From Acidobacteriota bacterium (lineage in GTDB: Bacteria; Acidobacteriota; Vicinamibacteria; Vicinamibacterales; JAKQTR01), in assembly GCA_026393755.1 (NCBI GenBank), contig JAPKZO010000032.1, forward strand, positions 87,342-151,341: 64,000 nt of DNA. Direction: 5' to 3'. Below, piece by piece: positions 6,686 to 16,322 of this stretch. Made by a program: the position numbers and the translations under genes. The notes under the pieces were generated by a model. It did not search any database. It saw only the letters and a program-made list of their open reading frames with translations, and was not told the origin of the DNA. Within the stretch, counting starts at the first letter, position 1. Each line of letters opens with the position of its first letter.

Positions 6686-8399
6686 CGGCGGCGCGCTTCG
6701 GATCGAGCGTCACGTCGGCGCGCTGGCCCTTCTCGAATTCGGCCCTGTAGAAGGACGCCTTCATGCCGCCGTCAATGATGTCCCACGGAAGCACGGTGTC
6801 GCGGCTCCGATCGCGGAACACGTAGAAATGAAGATCGACACCCGTCTCGGCGAGTGCGGCCCGCCACTGCCCGCCATTGCGTTCGGCGGCTGCAACGACC
6901 GGGGCTATGCGCCTATCGCCCAGCGACAGCAGGGCCTGGTAGAGGGAGTGGCGCTCCGACTTGAAGGAAAAGTACACGTTGTCGAGGTCGGCCACAAGCG
7001 ACCGCAACCGCTTGAGCTTCTTCTCGACCACTTTCGGATCTTCCATCGGAAGCCACTGGTACGCGGTCCCCGGTTTGGGAACGAGCGGGTTCACGCTCGC
7101 GCTGATCCGGCCGACGCGGCCGCGCTGGCGCGCGTGGACCATCATGCGCTCGCGAATCTCCGCCGTCAGATCGCGGATGGCCACAAGGTCATCGTCGGTT
7201 TCGGTCGGCAGCCCGATCATGTAGTACAGCTTCAGGTTCTCGAACCCGCTCCCGAAGATCTGGTCTGCCCTTTCGAGGATCTCCTCGTTGGTCATGTTCT
7301 TGTTGATCACGCGCCGGAGGCGATCGGACCCGGCTTCGGGCGCGATGGTCAGCGAACGTTCCCCGCTCTGCTGGAGCAGGCGGATGAGAGGATCGGTCAG
7401 GTCGTCGAGCCGGAGAGACGCGGGGCTGATGGTGTATCCCATCTCGATCAGGCCGGCCAGCAGGCGCTCGATGTCCGGATGATCGCAGAGCGCGATGGAC
7501 ACGAGGCCGATGCGGCTGGCGTGGGGACGAGCCGCCCGGGCAATCCCGAGAATCCGATCCGCTGGAAAGGCGCGAACCGGGAGGTAGTTGTAGCCGGCCC
7601 AGCAGAATCGGCAGAGATTCGCGCAACCTCGCACGACCTCGATCAGCAGACGCGACCCGAACTCGGTCGCCGGCGTAAAGATGCTGGTCGCTGGCGGATC
7701 CACGGCTGCCTTCGCCGCGAGCGCCGCTTTCCGGACAGGGACCGGGGCGAGGCTGTCTGCCAGCGGCACGAACGCCTCGATCGTGCCGTCCGGCTCGTAG
7801 CGAACCTCGTACAGCGACGGCACGTAGAACCCGCGCTGCTGCGCGAATGCGCGCAGTTGCGCGGCACGATCGCCCGCCGCCCGCAGGTGCTCGACCAGCA
7901 CCGGCACGAGCACCTCGCCTTCGCCCGCCGCGATCAGATCGGCGAATGGCGCCAGCGGTTCCGGATTCAGAAAGGTGACGGCGCCGCCGACCACCACCAG
8001 CGGATGGCGCGCATGCCGGTCGGCCGCATAAATGGGCAACCCGGCCAGCCGCAGCATCGACACGACGTTCGTGTAGTCCCACTCGAACGAGACGGAAAAC
8101 GCCAGCACGTCCATGTCGCGGACCGGGGTCTGCGACTCGATCGTGACGAACGAGCCTGGCGACTCGAGCGCGTGAGCCAGATCCTGCTTCGGTGGCAGAA
8201 ACGCGCGCTCACATACGACGTCTTCGTGGGCATTGAACAGCCGGTAGACGGACTGGAAGCCCAGGTTTGACATGCCGACGAAGTACGAGTTCGGAAACGC
8301 GAGCGCCACGCGCAGCCGGTCGTGATGGGGCTTGCGCACGACCCCGATCTCGCGCGCCGGCGCAACATGTGACCGTTCCCGATGTGATGTCTGACGCAT
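6672..8399 (-). CDS. TIGR03960-type B12-binding-domain radical SAM protein
   Basis: A 575-residue cytoplasmic enzyme. Residues 30-200 form a cobalamin-binding-like Rossmann region (FPNSYFVGMSNLGFQSVYRL, VVVGGAVTFLNPEP, AAGEGEVLVP). The radical SAM cluster is RGCANLCRFCWAGY with C259, C263 and C266, followed by LSLRLDD-like and TIAPEAGSDRLRRVINK segments typical of the TIGR03960 family. Members usually sit next to a DUF2344 protein and near ribonuclease or ribosomal genes, sometimes fused to it; no such partner is seen here. The reaction is not established for the family. It lies 174 bases downstream of ftsZ in the same direction and could be read from the same transcript. Confidence 0.8.
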   Translation of the reverse strand: MRQTSHRERSHVAPAREIGVVRKPHHDRLRVALAFPNSYFVGMSNLGFQSVYRLFNAHEDVVCERAFLPPKQDLAHALESPGSFVTIESQTPVRDMDVLAFSVSFEWDYTNVVSMLRLAGLPIYAADRHARHPLVVVGGAVTFLNPEPLAPFADLIAAGEGEVLVPVLVEHLRAAGDRAAQLRAFAQQRGFYVPSLYEVRYEPDGTIEAFVPLADSLAPVPVRKAALAAKAAVDPPATSIFTPATEFGSRLLIEVVRGCANLCRFCWAGYNYLPVRAFPADRILGIARAARPHASRIGLVSIALCDHPDIERLLAGLIEMGYTISPASLRLDDLTDPLIRLLQQSGERSLTIAPEAGSDRLRRVINKNMTNEEILERADQIFGSGFENLKLYYMIGLPTETDDDLVAIRDLTAEIRERMMVHARQRGRVGRISASVNPLVPKPGTAYQWLPMEDPKVVEKKLKRLRSLVADLDNVYFSFKSERHSLYQALLSLGDRRIAPVVAAAERNGGQWRAALAETGVDLHFYVFRDRSRDTVLPWDIIDGGMKASFYRAEFEKGQRADVTLDPKRAAVTQP

Positions 8400-8573
8400 G
8401 CGTTTCTGGCGGGTTGACGGGTCCGTGCCGTCGACAAGCCCCGCTCGTCCTGAACCTCTCGCTCAGGCGGCGGCGCTCGAAGTTGCCGTGGTTGTACTCA
8501 GTGTACCACGCAGCGGCGGACCCGATGGCGACGGGCGGTGCGGTCGACAGCCCGACCGACGAGTGGAACGACC

Positions 8574-9851
<1,278 letters not shown>

Positions 9852-9899
9852 CAACGGCCTCCACTACTCGTGTGCATGATGATCGCGGGTTCCGGTTGG

Positions 9900-11156
9900 C
9901 TACCCACGAGTGTCATCCATGAAGAAGAACTGCTTGAACACCCCGATCAGACTGTCAGTCAGCCGGCCGAACGAGGATGCCCCGGTGTGCTCCAATGCCT
10001 GCATGCGCTGCTGGCGCGCGCGCAGCAGCAGCCCGACGGCGGTCGCAAACGACGGGTTCCCGATGTGGTCCGCCAGGCCGCCGACCACGCCGGTCGGCAC
10101 GCCTCGCCGGACGGGCAGATCGAAGATCTGTTCGGCGATCTCCGGCATGCCCTCGAGGTTGGCCGCGCCGCCTGTCAGGACGATCCCCGAATTCAGCAAT
10201 CGCTCGTAGCCGGCGCGGTGGATCTCGTCCCAGACCAGGTGGAACATCTCTTCTGCCCTGGGCTGCACGACATCCGAGAGAATGCGCCGTGCGAGCGTTC
10301 GCACGGGCCGTCCCCCGACACTGGCGACCTCCATCACTTCGTCATCGCCGACCATCGACGAGAGCGCGCACCCGCACTTCCGCTTCAGCTTTTCCGCCTC
10401 CGGGATCGGCATGCGCAGCCCGACGGCGATGTCGTTGGTAAAGTGGTCGCCGCCAATCGACACGACGGCAGTGTGCCACAGACAGCCCCGTTCGAAGATG
10501 GCAAGATCGGTCGTGCCGCCGCCGATATCCACAACCGCTACGCCGAGTTCCTTCTCGTCCTGGGTCAGCACGGCGTCGCTCGCCGCGAGCTGTTCGAGGA
10601 CGGATTCCTTGACGCTGACACCCGCGCGATTCACGCAGGCGACGAGATTCTGCGTCGTGGTGGTGCCGCCGGTCACGATGTGGACGTTGACCTCGAGCCG
10701 CGATCCGGTCATCCCCACCGGATCGTTGATGCCGTCCTCTTCATCGACCACGAAATCCTGGGGCAGCACGTGGAGGATCTCGCGTCCGCTCGGCAGGCTG
10801 ACCGCGCGAGCCGTCTCGATCGCCCGCCGCACATCGTCACGCGTGATCTCCCGGTTCTTGCCGGCGACCGCCACGACACCCCGGCTGTTGAAGCCTTTGA
10901 TGTGCGTGCCCGACAACCCGAGATAGATGTTGTCGATTTCGATGCCGGCCGTCAGTTCGGCTTCGTCGATCGCCTTGCGAATCGACTCCACGGCCGCCTC
11001 GACATTGACCACGACGCCGCGCCGGATGCCCTGTGATTCGGCGACACCGAGGCCGATGATGCCGACATCGCGACCGTCGAGAAATTCGCCGACAATGGCC
11101 GCCACCTTCGAGGTGCCGATGTCGAGTCCGACCAGATGCCGCTCTTTACGTGCCAC
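9900..11156 (-). CDS. ftsA: Cell division protein FtsA
   Basis: A 418-residue actin-like ATPase that tethers FtsZ to the membrane. It shows the phosphate-1 motif VGLDIGTSKVAAIVGE, the SHS2-like 1C region with YLGLSGTHIKG, the second phosphate motif VVDIGGGTTDLAIF and the adenosine motif IVLTGGAANLEGM. The C-terminal LTDSLIGVFKQFFFMDD is the amphipathic membrane helix. The start is GTG 11156, with GGAGG four bases upstream. It follows ftsQ after a 132-base gap carrying a strong hairpin and precedes ftsZ by 48 bases. Confidence 0.96.
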   Translation of the reverse strand: MARKERHLVGLDIGTSKVAAIVGEFLDGRDVGIIGLGVAESQGIRRGVVVNVEAAVESIRKAIDEAELTAGIEIDNIYLGLSGTHIKGFNSRGVVAVAGKNREITRDDVRRAIETARAVSLPSGREILHVLPQDFVVDEEDGINDPVGMTGSRLEVNVHIVTGGTTTTQNLVACVNRAGVSVKESVLEQLAASDAVLTQDEKELGVAVVDIGGGTTDLAIFERGCLWHTAVVSIGGDHFTNDIAVGLRMPIPEAEKLKRKCGCALSSMVGDDEVMEVASVGGRPVRTLARRILSDVVQPRAEEMFHLVWDEIHRAGYERLLNSGIVLTGGAANLEGMPEIAEQIFDLPVRRGVPTGVVGGLADHIGNPSFATAVGLLLRARQQRMQALEHTGASSFGRLTDSLIGVFKQFFFMDDTRG

Positions 11157-11252
11157 TCGTCCTCCGCTGCTATGTGCTTCGACTCGCCATAACCACCGTG
11201 TCTGCTTACAAGTCGATCCGGTTATCCCGCTCGCTCGGCACAGAGTCCTGAA

Positions 11253-11280
11253 GGCACAAGTCCGTTGCCGGACTGGTGCC
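11253..11280 (-). other. 12-bp stem-loop between ftsQ and ftsA
   Basis: GGCACAAGTCCG at 11253-11264 pairs with CGGACTGGTGCC at 11269-11280: 11 of 12 pairs around a TTGC loop. It starts eight bases before the end of the intergenic space next to the ftsQ stop. No T-run follows on the minus strand, so it is not a classical intrinsic terminator. It may protect the upstream mRNA or attenuate ftsA-ftsZ. No convincing promoter for ftsA was found in 11157-11252. Confidence 0.6.
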
Positions 11281-11288
11281 TCGAAGGA

Positions 11289-12170
11289 CTATGGCTGCTG
11301 CCGCTCGCCAGGACCGCGAGGCGGTCGTGTTGCCGCCGGCTGAAGCGTCGCGCCTGTCGCCCCGTGAGCGGGTCCGACATACACGCGCTCGCCGAAGCGC
11401 AGATCCACGTAGTCAATCTCCTGCACACGCTCCCGCAGCGTGGCCTGCAGATCCGCGTACAACTGCAGGCGTTCGGCGAACTGCGCGTCGCCGAGACGGA
11501 TGACGGCTGAATCGCCGTCGAGAATCACGTGCACGTCGTGCGCGTCGCTGATGTCAATTTGTGACACCCGCCGCGCCAGCGCAGGCCTGGTCCGCAGGTC
11601 GGCCATCATGCGGCCGACCGTCTGCGCGCGCCCGCGGTCGACCCTCGGCCTGGCCGACGCCGCGTCGGCGACGAGGCCGTCGATCATCGGCAGGTCGATG
11701 TCCGAATAGCGGGGACCGTACTCGTCAATGGTGCCGTCCTGGTCCACCAGGTGAAGTTCGTGGCCAATCCGCGCGAGCCCCAGCGGCTGGCGCTCGTGAA
11801 TTTCGATCTCGATGGTCGCGGGCAGCCGCCGTCGCAGAGTCGCGTCGGCGATCCACGGCGAGGCCAGCAGGCGCGAACGCCAGCGATCGAGGTCGGTGGA
11901 GAGCAGACTGTCACCCTTGAGGCCTTCAACCAGCAGGTTGATCTCGCTGGTCGGCACGCGCTGGTTGCCCGTCACGCTGATGTGCTGGACCCTCAGCCAC
12001 CGCAGGTCTCCTGCGGCACGGGCAGCCCAGTAGCCGCCGGCGATGAGCACGCCGGCAAGCACCAGGACCCGTGCGATGCGCACGACGGGCCGGACGCGGA
12101 GTCGTCGCCGCCGCGGCGTGTGCACCTGGCTGCGAAGGAAGTGCTTGTCGGACGGGACGGTGACGGCCAT
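11289..12170 (-). CDS. ftsQ: Cell division protein FtsQ/DivIB
   Basis: A 293-residue bitopic protein that links FtsB/FtsL to the septal synthase FtsW-FtsI. There is a basic cytoplasmic tail of about 40 residues, one membrane helix (VLVLAGVLIAGGYWAARAA), then a POTRA domain beginning LRVQHISVTGNQRVPTSEI, and the FtsQ domain with LPATIEIEIHERQPLGLARI. ATG 12170 is used because it follows the murC stop by one base; the longer frame from 12266 lies inside murC. The C-terminal tail is Pro/Arg-rich. Confidence 0.93.
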   Translation of the reverse strand: MAVTVPSDKHFLRSQVHTPRRRRLRVRPVVRIARVLVLAGVLIAGGYWAARAAGDLRWLRVQHISVTGNQRVPTSEINLLVEGLKGDSLLSTDLDRWRSRLLASPWIADATLRRRLPATIEIEIHERQPLGLARIGHELHLVDQDGTIDEYGPRYSDIDLPMIDGLVADAASARPRVDRGRAQTVGRMMADLRTRPALARRVSQIDISDAHDVHVILDGDSAVIRLGDAQFAERLQLYADLQATLRERVQEIDYVDLRFGERVYVGPAHGATGATLQPAATRPPRGPGERQQP

Positions 12171-12171
12171 G

Positions 12172-13608
12172 TCAGCCTCGCCCTCCTTCCGTCTGCCGGA
12201 GTTCCGCGAGCAGGCGATCGCCGATACCGCCGACAGATCCGGCTCCGAGCGTGAAGACAGCGTCACCAGGACGAACCAGCGACAACACCATCGGCACCAC
12301 GGCGTCGAGCGTCTTCACGAGGTGAACGGGTCTGGGCCTCCCGGCGTTCATCGCCGCCGCGAGCTTCTCAACGGTCACGCCAGGAATCGGATCCTCGCCT
12401 GCGGCGTAGATGTCGGTGAGCACCACTTCGTCGGCCAGCCGCAAGGCGGGACCGAACTGGTCGAGCAACCGGGCCGTTCGCGTGTAGCGGTGTGGCTGAA
12501 ACACCGCGACGATCCGCCGCCTGAGCGTCGCGCGCGCGGCCTCCATCACGGCCGCGATCTCGGTCGGGTGGTGGCCGTAGTCGTCGACCACGAGCACTCC
12601 GCCTTCCTCACCCCGCCGCTGAAATCGGCGATCGACGCCCTTGAACGACGCGAGCGCCTCGGCGATGATCGCCAGTGGAACGCCAAGTTCGAGCCCGACG
12701 GCCACCGCCGCGAGCGCGTTCTGAAGGTTGTGGCGCCCAGGTGCCTGGAGCCGCAGCTCGCACGACCCGGTGTCAGATCCGGTGGCGTGTCCCCACCCGG
12801 CCAGCACGCCTGCACCGACCTCGACGCGGCAGATCCACTGCTCCTCTTCCTGCCGAACGTTGCACCCGCGGACGTCCGCCGCGCGGGTTTCGAGGCCGTA
12901 CGTGATCACCCGGCGCGTCAGGCGAGGCAACAGCGCCTGCACATGGTCATCGTCTGCGCACGCGATGATCGCGCCGTAGAACGGGACCTTGTTGGCGAAA
13001 TCGACGAAGGCGTCGCAGAGATCATCGAAGTCGCGGTAGGCCTCGAGATGCTCGCGGTCGATGTTGGTGACGACCGCCACAGTCGGCGACAGCCGGAGAA
13101 ACGACCGGTCGCTTTCATCGGCCTCGACGACGATGTACTGTCCGCGCCCGAGACGGGCGTTGCTGCCAAACGCGCTGAGCTTGCCGCCGATGACCGCGGT
13201 GGGATCGAGGCCCGCGTGCTCGAGCACGACGGCAATCATCGACGTGGTCGTCGTCTTGCCATGCGCGCCGCCCACCGCGATGCCGAATCTGAGTCGCATC
13301 AGTTCGGCCAGCATCTCCGCCCGGGGGATGACGGGAATCCTCTGCCGGACCGCCGCGATCACCTCAGGGTTGTCCTGGCGCACCGCCGAGGACACGACCA
13401 CCACGTCGGCCTCGCCGACGTGTTCGGCCGCATGCCCGATCGCGACGCGGACGCCGAGGGTCTGGAGGCGCGCGGTCACGTCGCTGGCTCGCTGGTCGGA
13501 TCCCGACACGGCATAGCCGAGATTGGCCAGCAGTTCGGCAATGCCGCTCATGCCGATGCCGCCAATCCCGACGAAGTGCACGCGCCTGGTCCGTCCCAAC
13601 ATCTTCAC
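12172..13608 (-). CDS. murC: UDP-N-acetylmuramate-L-alanine ligase
   Basis: A 478-residue ATP-dependent ligase adding L-Ala to UDP-MurNAc. It shows the N-terminal Rossmann motif VHFVGIGGIGMSGIAELL, the ATP loop GGAHGKTTTTSMIAV, the central EADESDRSFL and the C-terminal VVDDYGHHPTEI typical of MurC. The start is GTG 13608, three bases after the ftsW stop; an ATG two codons further in is also possible. murG, which normally lies between ftsW and murC, is absent, and murB and ddl are not seen downstream. Confidence 0.96.
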   Translation of the reverse strand: MKMLGRTRRVHFVGIGGIGMSGIAELLANLGYAVSGSDQRASDVTARLQTLGVRVAIGHAAEHVGEADVVVVSSAVRQDNPEVIAAVRQRIPVIPRAEMLAELMRLRFGIAVGGAHGKTTTTSMIAVVLEHAGLDPTAVIGGKLSAFGSNARLGRGQYIVVEADESDRSFLRLSPTVAVVTNIDREHLEAYRDFDDLCDAFVDFANKVPFYGAIIACADDDHVQALLPRLTRRVITYGLETRAADVRGCNVRQEEEQWICRVEVGAGVLAGWGHATGSDTGSCELRLQAPGRHNLQNALAAVAVGLELGVPLAIIAEALASFKGVDRRFQRRGEEGGVLVVDDYGHHPTEIAAVMEAARATLRRRIVAVFQPHRYTRTARLLDQFGPALRLADEVVLTDIYAAGEDPIPGVTVEKLAAAMNAGRPRPVHLVKTLDAVVPMVLSLVRPGDAVFTLGAGSVGGIGDRLLAELRQTEGGRG

Positions 13609-13611
13609 GTC

Positions 13612-14715
13612 CTATCCTTCGGCCGACGCTTGTTGAGAAATGTTCAGGAGCGCGCCCGTGGCCGCCAGACTGACGATGAGCGAAGACCCGCCGGCACTGA
13701 CAAACGGCAACGGAATTCCCTTGGTCGGCATCAGGCCCAGCACGACGCTGATGTTCACGAACGCCTGGACCGCGAGCATGGCGGTGATGCCGAGCGCAAG
13801 AAACGACCCGAACGCGTCAGGCGCACGCGACACCACGCGCAGCCCGCGCCACGTCAGGATGGCGAAACACACGAGCATGAGCGTGGCCCCGACCAGCCCG
13901 AGCTCCTCCGCCGTCACGGCGTAGATGAAGTCCGTGTGCGGATACGGCAGATAGGCCATCTTCTGGATGCTCTCGCCGAGTCCCCGGCCCGTCACGCCGC
14001 CCGTGCCGACAGCGATGAGCGACTGCAGGATCTGGAAGCCGTCTTTCAGCGGATCCTGTTCGGGATGCAGAAAGATCAGAAACCGCCGGACCCGGTAGGG
14101 CTCAAGGATGGCGAACAGCGCCAGCAGCGGGATCGCCCCCGCGCCGATGAACACGAGATAGCGGATGGGAATGCCGGCCGAAAACACCATCACCGCCACC
14201 ACGACCACGACTGCCACCGCGCTGCCGAAGTCCGGTTCAAGCAAGAAGAGCGCAAACAGGACCGTCAGCGCGACCGCAATCGGTCCGAGGGAGTAGCGCA
14301 GCTCCTTGATCCGGTCCATCCGCTGCTCGAGCACCGCCGCTGCGAAGATGATCATCGTGATCTTGGCGAGTTCAGACGGCTGGATGCTGACGCCGGCCAG
14401 GCGGAACCACCGGTGCGTGCCGTTGATCTTCGGGCCGAGGACCAGGACGGCCAGGAGCGCCACGAGCGTGATGGTCAACATGGTCCAGATGAACGCCGGC
14501 ATCCGGTAGGCGTGATAGTCGAACTTCATCGCGGCGGCCATGACGGCGAGGCCGAACACGGTGAACAGCACCTGCTTGATCAGGAAGGCCCCCGACTGGC
14601 TGCCGTCCTGCGGCGTCAGCATGTTCGACGCGCTGTACACCATCACGAGGCCCGAGAAGGCCAGGACAATCGTGGTGTAGAACAACATGCGATCGAATTT
14701 CAGCTTTCGCGCCAT
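13612..14715 (-). CDS. ftsW: Septal peptidoglycan glycosyltransferase FtsW (SEDS family)
   Basis: A 367-residue polytopic inner-membrane protein with about ten helices, which polymerises lipid II together with FtsI. SEDS landmarks are THRWFRLAGVSIQPSELAKI, the catalytic Asp in LLEPDFGSA, YPHTDFIYAVTAEELGLVGA, and GLMPTKGIPLPFVSAGGSSL near the C terminus. Length is typical. Translation starts at ATG 14715, after the 232-base murD-ftsW gap that carries an inverted-repeat element. Confidence 0.96.
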   Translation of the reverse strand: MARKLKFDRMLFYTTIVLAFSGLVMVYSASNMLTPQDGSQSGAFLIKQVLFTVFGLAVMAAAMKFDYHAYRMPAFIWTMLTITLVALLAVLVLGPKINGTHRWFRLAGVSIQPSELAKITMIIFAAAVLEQRMDRIKELRYSLGPIAVALTVLFALFLLEPDFGSAVAVVVVVAVMVFSAGIPIRYLVFIGAGAIPLLALFAILEPYRVRRFLIFLHPEQDPLKDGFQILQSLIAVGTGGVTGRGLGESIQKMAYLPYPHTDFIYAVTAEELGLVGATLMLVCFAILTWRGLRVVSRAPDAFGSFLALGITAMLAVQAFVNISVVLGLMPTKGIPLPFVSAGGSSLIVSLAATGALLNISQQASAEG

Positions 14716-14799
14716 GATCCCCGCATCACCCTAAAGTCCACCCGCACTCCCACCGAGATCACGAGAAGCACCATTCACCGGGGATTCTGAATCCCGGGT

Positions 14800-14928
14800 G
14801 TCGGGCCGTCAGCAGTCATCAGTCAGCCAACGTCCAGGAACGCCAGCTACCCGCGCCGGGGCGGCGCGGGGTCCCAGCAGCCAGACTCCTGTCTCGTTCG
14901 GCCGACTGACGACTGCTCACGGCCCGAC
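14800..14928. repeat. 129-bp inverted-repeat element (MITE/REP-like)
   Basis: The arms 14800-14827 and 14901-14928 are inverted copies matching at 25 of 28 positions (GTCGGGCCGTnAGCAGTCnT then CAGTCnGC). Inside lies a perfect 8-bp stem, 14850-14857 with 14863-14870, around GGGGC. No open frame fits, and no clear target duplication flanks it. It fills most of the only sizeable gap inside the mur part of the dcw operon. In the mRNA it would fold into a long stem. It is either a miniature transposable element, a REP-type palindrome, or an RNA control structure. Confidence 0.6.
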
Positions 14929-14947
14929 GTCGAGCCGCTTCCTCCCG

Positions 14948-16309
14948 TCACCGTGTCCGCAGACGTGCGACCTCGGCCTTGAAGGCCCTGCCCCGCGCCG
15001 CGTAGTCCGCGAACATGTCCAGGCTGGCGCACCCCGGCGCCAGCAGTACCGTCCCCCCGCGTGTTCCCGCTCTCCTGGCCTCACCGACCGCCTCAGCCAT
15101 CGAGGCCGCCTCGACGACCGGCACCGCTGGACCGAGAGCGTCACGGATGAGCGGCCGGGCCTCACCAATCGCCACGACGCTCGCGCGTCGCGCCACGAGC
15201 GCCTCGCGAAGGCTCCCGAAGTCGCCGCCCTTGTAGCGGCCGCCCATCACCACAACCAGACCAGCGCCGAAGGTGTTGATGGCGTGCATCGCCGCGTCGA
15301 TGTTGGTGGCCTTGGAGTCGTTGACGTAGCGCACGCCGTCAATCTCGTCGACCCACTCCATCACGTGCTCGAGGCCCCGAAACGCCGACACCGCCGCCGC
15401 AATGTGTTTCGGTAACGCGCCCGCCAGTCGCGTGATCGCCGCCGCCGCGAGCACATCGGCCATCAGGTGTGGACCGATCAGCCGCACGTCTGATGTCCGG
15501 ACCAGTGGCATGTCGCCTGTGTCTGTGCGCTCAACCACGATTCCGTCGGCCACCGTGACGTCGGCCGTTGCGCCGCCTTGCAGGCCGAACTGCCGCCGAC
15601 GCGCACGCCCGCGTCGCGCCAGTTCCAGCGTCTGCGGATCGTCCGCGTTGACCACCGCCCAGTCCTGTTCGGTCTGCCGCACGAAGATCCGCGCCTTGGC
15701 GTCGGTGTACTCCAGGAAGTTTGCGTGCCGGTCGAGGTGATCGGTCGTGAGGTTGAGCAGCGCGGCAATCCATGGATGAAACGTGTCGACCGTTTCCAAC
15801 TGGAAGCTGCTGACCTCCACGACGTGGATGGAAGCCGGCGTCGACTCCCCCACCTGCCCCGACAGCGGCGTGCCGATGTTCCCGCCGACCAGCACGTGAC
15901 ATCCGGCCTGCTCGAGAATCCGTCCAGTCAACGCGGTGGTCGTCGACTTGCCCTTGGTGCCGGTGATCGCGACGACGCGTCCGCGGATCCACCGGGACGC
16001 CAGTTCGACCTCGCCGATGATCGGCACGCCCCGTTCGCGGGCCGCCACGATCGCTTCCTGCGTGCGCGGCACGCCTGGACTGACAACGATCAGATCGGCC
16101 GAGGTGAACAGGTCGAGCGGATGCGATCCCAGCACGAGCCTGACGCCCGCACCGGCCAGCGAGGAGGCATCGGCGATCGTGTCGCGCAGATCGGTGAGCG
16201 TGACGGATGCGCCGCGTTCGACGAGCAGACGCGCGGCGGCGACGCCGCTGCGGGCGCCTCCCACCACGACCGCCTGTTGTCCACGCACGCTGAACCTGGT
16301 CATATGCAT
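14948..16309 (-). CDS. murD: UDP-N-acetylmuramoylalanine-D-glutamate ligase
   Basis: A 453-residue cytoplasmic ligase adding D-Glu to UDP-MurNAc-L-Ala. It has the N-terminal nucleotide fold (VVVGGARSGVAAARLLVERG), the ATP loop VAITGTKGKSTTTALTGRIL, the middle-domain LNLTTDHLDRH and the C-terminal RYVNDSKATNIDA and VVVMGGRYKGGDF, all MurD hallmarks. The start is ATG 16309, with a second ATG two codons in. It follows murF by only 13 bases, so there is no room for mraY, the usual neighbour. Confidence 0.96.
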   Translation of the reverse strand: MHMTRFSVRGQQAVVVGGARSGVAAARLLVERGASVTLTDLRDTIADASSLAGAGVRLVLGSHPLDLFTSADLIVVSPGVPRTQEAIVAARERGVPIIGEVELASRWIRGRVVAITGTKGKSTTTALTGRILEQAGCHVLVGGNIGTPLSGQVGESTPASIHVVEVSSFQLETVDTFHPWIAALLNLTTDHLDRHANFLEYTDAKARIFVRQTEQDWAVVNADDPQTLELARRGRARRRQFGLQGGATADVTVADGIVVERTDTGDMPLVRTSDVRLIGPHLMADVLAAAAITRLAGALPKHIAAAVSAFRGLEHVMEWVDEIDGVRYVNDSKATNIDAAMHAINTFGAGLVVVMGGRYKGGDFGSLREALVARRASVVAIGEARPLIRDALGPAVPVVEAASMAEAVGEARRAGTRGGTVLLAPGCASLDMFADYAARGRAFKAEVARLRTR

Positions 16310-16322
16310 CCGTTGACGATCT

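Noticed and set aside
6486..8270. A 594-codon plus-strand open frame
   Set aside because: Antisense to the radical SAM gene, which has an intact CxxxCxxC motif; no domain in the shadow.
8541..8558. Terminator after ftsZ
   Set aside because: A 6-bp stem exists but there is no T-run; transcription may continue into the radical SAM gene.
12043..14790. A 915-codon plus-strand open frame
   Set aside because: It lies antisense to ftsQ, murC and ftsW, whose motifs are clear. High GC keeps the opposite frame open; its product is Arg/His/Asp-rich with no domain.
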